Source: UBA1275 sp002323515
GTDB lineage: Bacteria > Bacteroidota > Rhodothermia > Balneolales > Balneolaceae
Direction: 5' to 3'
Assembly (NCBI GenBank): GCA_964007875.1
Contig: CAXGAH010000002.1
Coordinates: forward strand, 1 to 64,000
Length of the DNA: 64,000 bases
Numbering within the stretch: position 1 is the first letter of the stretch; each line of letters begins with the position of its first letter. The notes under the pieces were generated by a model, which was given only the letters and a program-made list of their open reading frames with translations, ran no database searches and had not been told where the DNA came from. This document shows, piece after piece, positions 61,471 to 64,000 of the stretch. Made by a program: the position numbers and the translations under genes.

Positions 61471-63732
61471 ATGAAAATTAAATATTTAATTGTTTTGGCA
61501 ATTTTTGTGGCTTGTGAAGTACCTGAAGCTCCAAACTTTACTTTATCACAGAAATTTCAAGCACCTATAATAACTGACTACACTATTAAGGTGATGGGTG
61601 ATTCAAATATTAATAATGTACTTATTGATACTACTTCTCAGGACTTAGATTCTTTATTTACAGTTATTCAGTCTGGAGATGATATTGGATTTATTTCAAT
61701 AAATAAAAATGAAGAATTCGAATTTGGTGATTTGAACGATGCTATACCAGAAATTGATACTGATAAAACTGAATTTAATGCTGAAGTTGGGGAAATAAGT
61801 ATAGGTGATTTTTCCTCTGGAACGGGTAATTTAGGGGAGGCAAATTTTCAAGACCTAACTGGAATAAATCCTTCTACTATACCGGTGGGCATCCCTATAC
61901 CTGGTGGAAGTTCACCAACACCTACTAAAATTGATGTTGGAAATAATACTGATTTTTTTAAAAGTGCAACAATAAAACGTGGGTCGATTCAACTTACATT
62001 AACTAATGATTTAGGATTTACGATAAACGAATTAAATATCGTTTTAAATTCAGGGGAAAATTTTGTTAATGAAGCTACCATAACAAATTTCAATACTAAC
62101 ACATCAAGGAACGCAACCATAGCGTTTAATGCTGGTGATAAACTAGAAAACATAAACGTCGATGTTTCAGTTGTGTGGAATGCACAAGTTCTAACAGGAG
62201 AAGTTAATTCACTTATAGTAAATGGTATAGAGGGTATTGACTTAGTGGCTTCTGAAGTAGAAGCTGCACTCGAACCTCAGGATTTCTCTACAAGTAATAC
62301 TACTGATATTGAGACAGACGAATTTCAGTTTACCAGCACTGAACATTATGTAGAACTAGAGTCCGGTGTAATTGATATTGATCTTATTGTTAGCGATTTG
62401 GACCTTACAGTGGAAGAGTTAGTTATTACATTTAATTCAATAAGAAAAGCTCCATATACAGAATCGGACGGATTAGTTATTTCTTATGTTGGTGAGGATA
62501 AGATTGAAAGAAAATCAAGTACACCAGCAAAATCGATTGATTTAGCTGGATATAGATTATATGCCACTAATAATCAAGTTAGTTACTCAATAAGAGCAAT
62601 TACTGAAAATACAAAAACGCTGCCTTCAAATGACAGATTTCGGAAGGTTAATGAATTGCATTCTGTATCATCTGGTGTTTCAATCACAAATATAAAAGTG
62701 GCTGAAGCATACGGTGTTCTAAAATCTAAAACAGTACTATTGGGTGAAGATGACACTGCCAATGGTGCTGAAATCATTGATTTATATAATGAAACAGAAG
62801 CAGAAATAATCGAGATCAGTGGATTAGAAGATTTATCGAGTAAACTGGAAAATTTAGAATTCACCCAAGCAAGATTATCAATTAATTATGCGTCAAACAT
62901 AGGTTTATCTACATCAATTTATGCTTCAATAATGGGTATTGATGGCAATGATAATGAATTTTATTTAACTGGAAGTGAAGGTTCTTCAAATTTTGTAAGT
63001 GCATCTGATAACGTATCTGGACTGCAGAAAAATGGCATTGATTTGACTTCATCTGAGTTGGTTAAATTTGAAATATCTCCAAGTGTAACAGGAGAACTAA
63101 TAGAAGGTAGTATTGAATTTAACCAGAACAATTCAACAGTCATCGATTTCCTAAATAATTTACCTAAAGAAATTAGATTCATCGGCAAAGCAGTAATTAA
63201 TGAAGATGGTGGAGAGGCATTAATATCAACACCACTTGAATTTACTCCAAGTTTTGAAGTTGAGTTACCATTAGCTTTAAAAACATCTGATACGGCTACT
63301 TACACAGATACTCTAGAATCAGACGCCTTGGCTGACTTACCATCAGAGGATGATCCACTAGGTATTAATGGGGGTCAATTAATTATTAATTATGAAAATA
63401 GTATTCCTTTAAGTTTTGGAATTGAATTAACATTTTTGAATGAATCTAAAGAAAAATTAACTGATGTTCCGATGCTTAATGATGATCCAATTAATGTTCT
63501 AGCTTCAGCTATCGATGATTTAACGAAATACTCTAGCGAACCAAATATAAATAGTACTACTATATCACTCACAAAAGATCAGTTTGACCTATTTAACCAA
63601 ACAAAATATATAGTCTTCACAGCAAAACTAAATACCTCTAATAATTCGGAAATTAAATTAAGATCTTCAGATTCATTAATTGTTGATATTTCAGCAAGTT
63701 TAGAGTTGGAAAATGTGATAGGAGACAACTAG
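61471..63732 (+). CDS. Large repeat-containing surface lipoprotein, unknown family
   Basis: I do not recognise a named family. The 753-residue protein starts with a lipoprotein signal (LAIFVACE, Cys near residue 15) and is then almost entirely beta-rich, Asn/Ser/Thr/Asp/Glu-rich and without further cysteine. At least four segments repeat a similar beta-sandwich pattern of the type G-hydrophobic-x-hydrophobic-x-Asn, for example RGSIQLTLTNDLGFTINEL, ESGVIDIDLIVSDLDLTVEE, QARLSINYASNIGLSTSI and GGQLIINYENSIPLSFGI. Two sampled lines of this stretch have about 30-32% G+C against about 38% in a sampled accC line. The stop is directly followed by the ATG of an outer-membrane protein. A surface-exposed lipoprotein partner of that protein is my inference. 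Confidence 0.7.
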   Translation: MKIKYLIVLAIFVACEVPEAPNFTLSQKFQAPIITDYTIKVMGDSNINNVLIDTTSQDLDSLFTVIQSGDDIGFISINKNEEFEFGDLNDAIPEIDTDKTEFNAEVGEISIGDFSSGTGNLGEANFQDLTGINPSTIPVGIPIPGGSSPTPTKIDVGNNTDFFKSATIKRGSIQLTLTNDLGFTINELNIVLNSGENFVNEATITNFNTNTSRNATIAFNAGDKLENINVDVSVVWNAQVLTGEVNSLIVNGIEGIDLVASEVEAALEPQDFSTSNTTDIETDEFQFTSTEHYVELESGVIDIDLIVSDLDLTVEELVITFNSIRKAPYTESDGLVISYVGEDKIERKSSTPAKSIDLAGYRLYATNNQVSYSIRAITENTKTLPSNDRFRKVNELHSVSSGVSITNIKVAEAYGVLKSKTVLLGEDDTANGAEIIDLYNETEAEIIEISGLEDLSSKLENLEFTQARLSINYASNIGLSTSIYASIMGIDGNDNEFYLTGSEGSSNFVSASDNVSGLQKNGIDLTSSELVKFEISPSVTGELIEGSIEFNQNNSTVIDFLNNLPKEIRFIGKAVINEDGGEALISTPLEFTPSFEVELPLALKTSDTATYTDTLESDALADLPSEDDPLGINGGQLIINYENSIPLSFGIELTFLNESKEKLTDVPMLNDDPINVLASAIDDLTKYSSEPNINSTTISLTKDQFDLFNQTKYIVFTAKLNTSNNSEIKLRSSDSLIVDISASLELENVIGDN

Positions 63733-64000
63733 ATGAAAAACTATTGTAATAAATTAATTTCTTTAGCAATATTTATAGTTTTTTATTCTATAAATAATAA
63801 CACGAATGCACAAAATCGTCATTACAATGCGATGACCCTAGGTATGGGTGGGGGTGGAGTTGCATTAATTGATGGATATCATGCTAATTTCTTAAACCCA
63901 GCAAATCTTATGATAGATAATCATGAAGGATCTGTTTATCTAAATCAGCTTGGGTTTATGGGTACTGGAATTAGCCTAGACGGATCATTACTCAATATTA
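63733..64000 (+). CDS. Outer-membrane porin-like protein, N-terminal part (3' end outside window)
   Basis: The ATG at 63733 directly abuts the stop of the lipoprotein gene. The visible 89 residues are a signal peptide (ISLAIFIVFYSINNNTNAQ), then HYNAMTLGMGGGGVALIDGY and FLNPANLMIDNHEGSV, a pattern typical of the N-termini of Bacteroidota outer-membrane beta-barrels (PorV/FadL/DUF5723-like). The frame remains open at the right edge. It lies in the same AT-rich stretch and is probably cotranscribed with the lipoprotein. The exact family needs the rest of the gene. Confidence 0.65.
   Translation, partial: MKNYCNKLISLAIFIVFYSINNNTNAQNRHYNAMTLGMGGGGVALIDGYHANFLNPANLMIDNHEGSVYLNQLGFMGTGISLDGSLLNI

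Noticed and set aside
1..64000. CRISPR array, prophage or insertion sequence
   Set aside because: I saw no regularly spaced repeat, no phage structural or integrase genes and no transposase; even the AT-rich right end shows only envelope-type genes.

Overview
The window comes from a moderately AT-rich, Gram-negative, Bacteroidota-like chromosome. The best fit is the Balneolota/Rhodothermota branch. This rests on a type IX secretion (T9SS) plug protein at 8251-9582, a T9SS C-terminal sorting domain of the NFPNPFNPTT type on the exported protein at 44910-45971, BamA/TamB-type outer-membrane genes, an F-type ATP synthase operon without atpD/atpC, and few strong Shine-Dalgarno sites. The assignment is an inference from gene content, not from a marker-gene tree. 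Nearly all of the window is ordinary chromosomal coding sequence. I see no prophage, insertion sequence or CRISPR array.

Layout. 1-12.4 kb: envelope and housekeeping genes, namely tamB (cut by the left edge), rnr, and a large protein joining an MA-like peptidase, a TolB-type propeller and an Omp85-like barrel. On the minus strand follow ccmB, holB, dapF and the T9SS plug gene. 12.5-20.3 kb: a PTS EIIA protein, a PBP4-type D,D-carboxypeptidase, folD, an orphan 130-residue protein behind a perfect inverted repeat, guaB, a glycosyltransferase, an M23 endopeptidase and a bactofilin. 20.3-26.1 kb: the ATP synthase operon atpZ-atpI-like-atpBEFHAG, then tRNA-Ser(UGA) and a clear terminator. 26.2-33.3 kb: TolC-family and MlaC-like genes, then a surface-glycan group (two glycosyltransferases, a flippase, a methyltransferase).

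33.4-42.7 kb: a DUF3047 protein, an RND/MMPL exporter, trkA-trkH for K+ uptake, a broken small ORF and a large zinc metalloprotease lipoprotein. 42.9-46.0 kb: alanine dehydrogenase, then a decayed gene that still shows a cohesin tail, two dockerin-like calcium repeats and a T9SS sorting domain, then an intact cohesin-T9SS cargo gene. 46-53.7 kb: a LolC/E-type permease with lysS, a phosphopantetheinyl transferase overlapping a DUF2520 protein, two thioredoxin-fold proteins, queD-queE and an SDR. 53.8-61.4 kb: purC, a LacI-type regulator, a phytoene/squalene synthase, accC, murQ, plsC, a TonB-like protein and tRNA-Ser(GGA). 61.4-64 kb: a visibly AT-richer pair, a 753-residue lipoprotein and the start of an outer-membrane protein cut by the right edge.

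The unifying theme is envelope biology: outer-membrane assembly, T9SS export, peptidoglycan turnover and shape, and surface glycans. The most interesting region is 44.07-45.97 kb, where a pseudogene with dockerin-like repeats sits next to an intact cohesin-bearing secreted protein.
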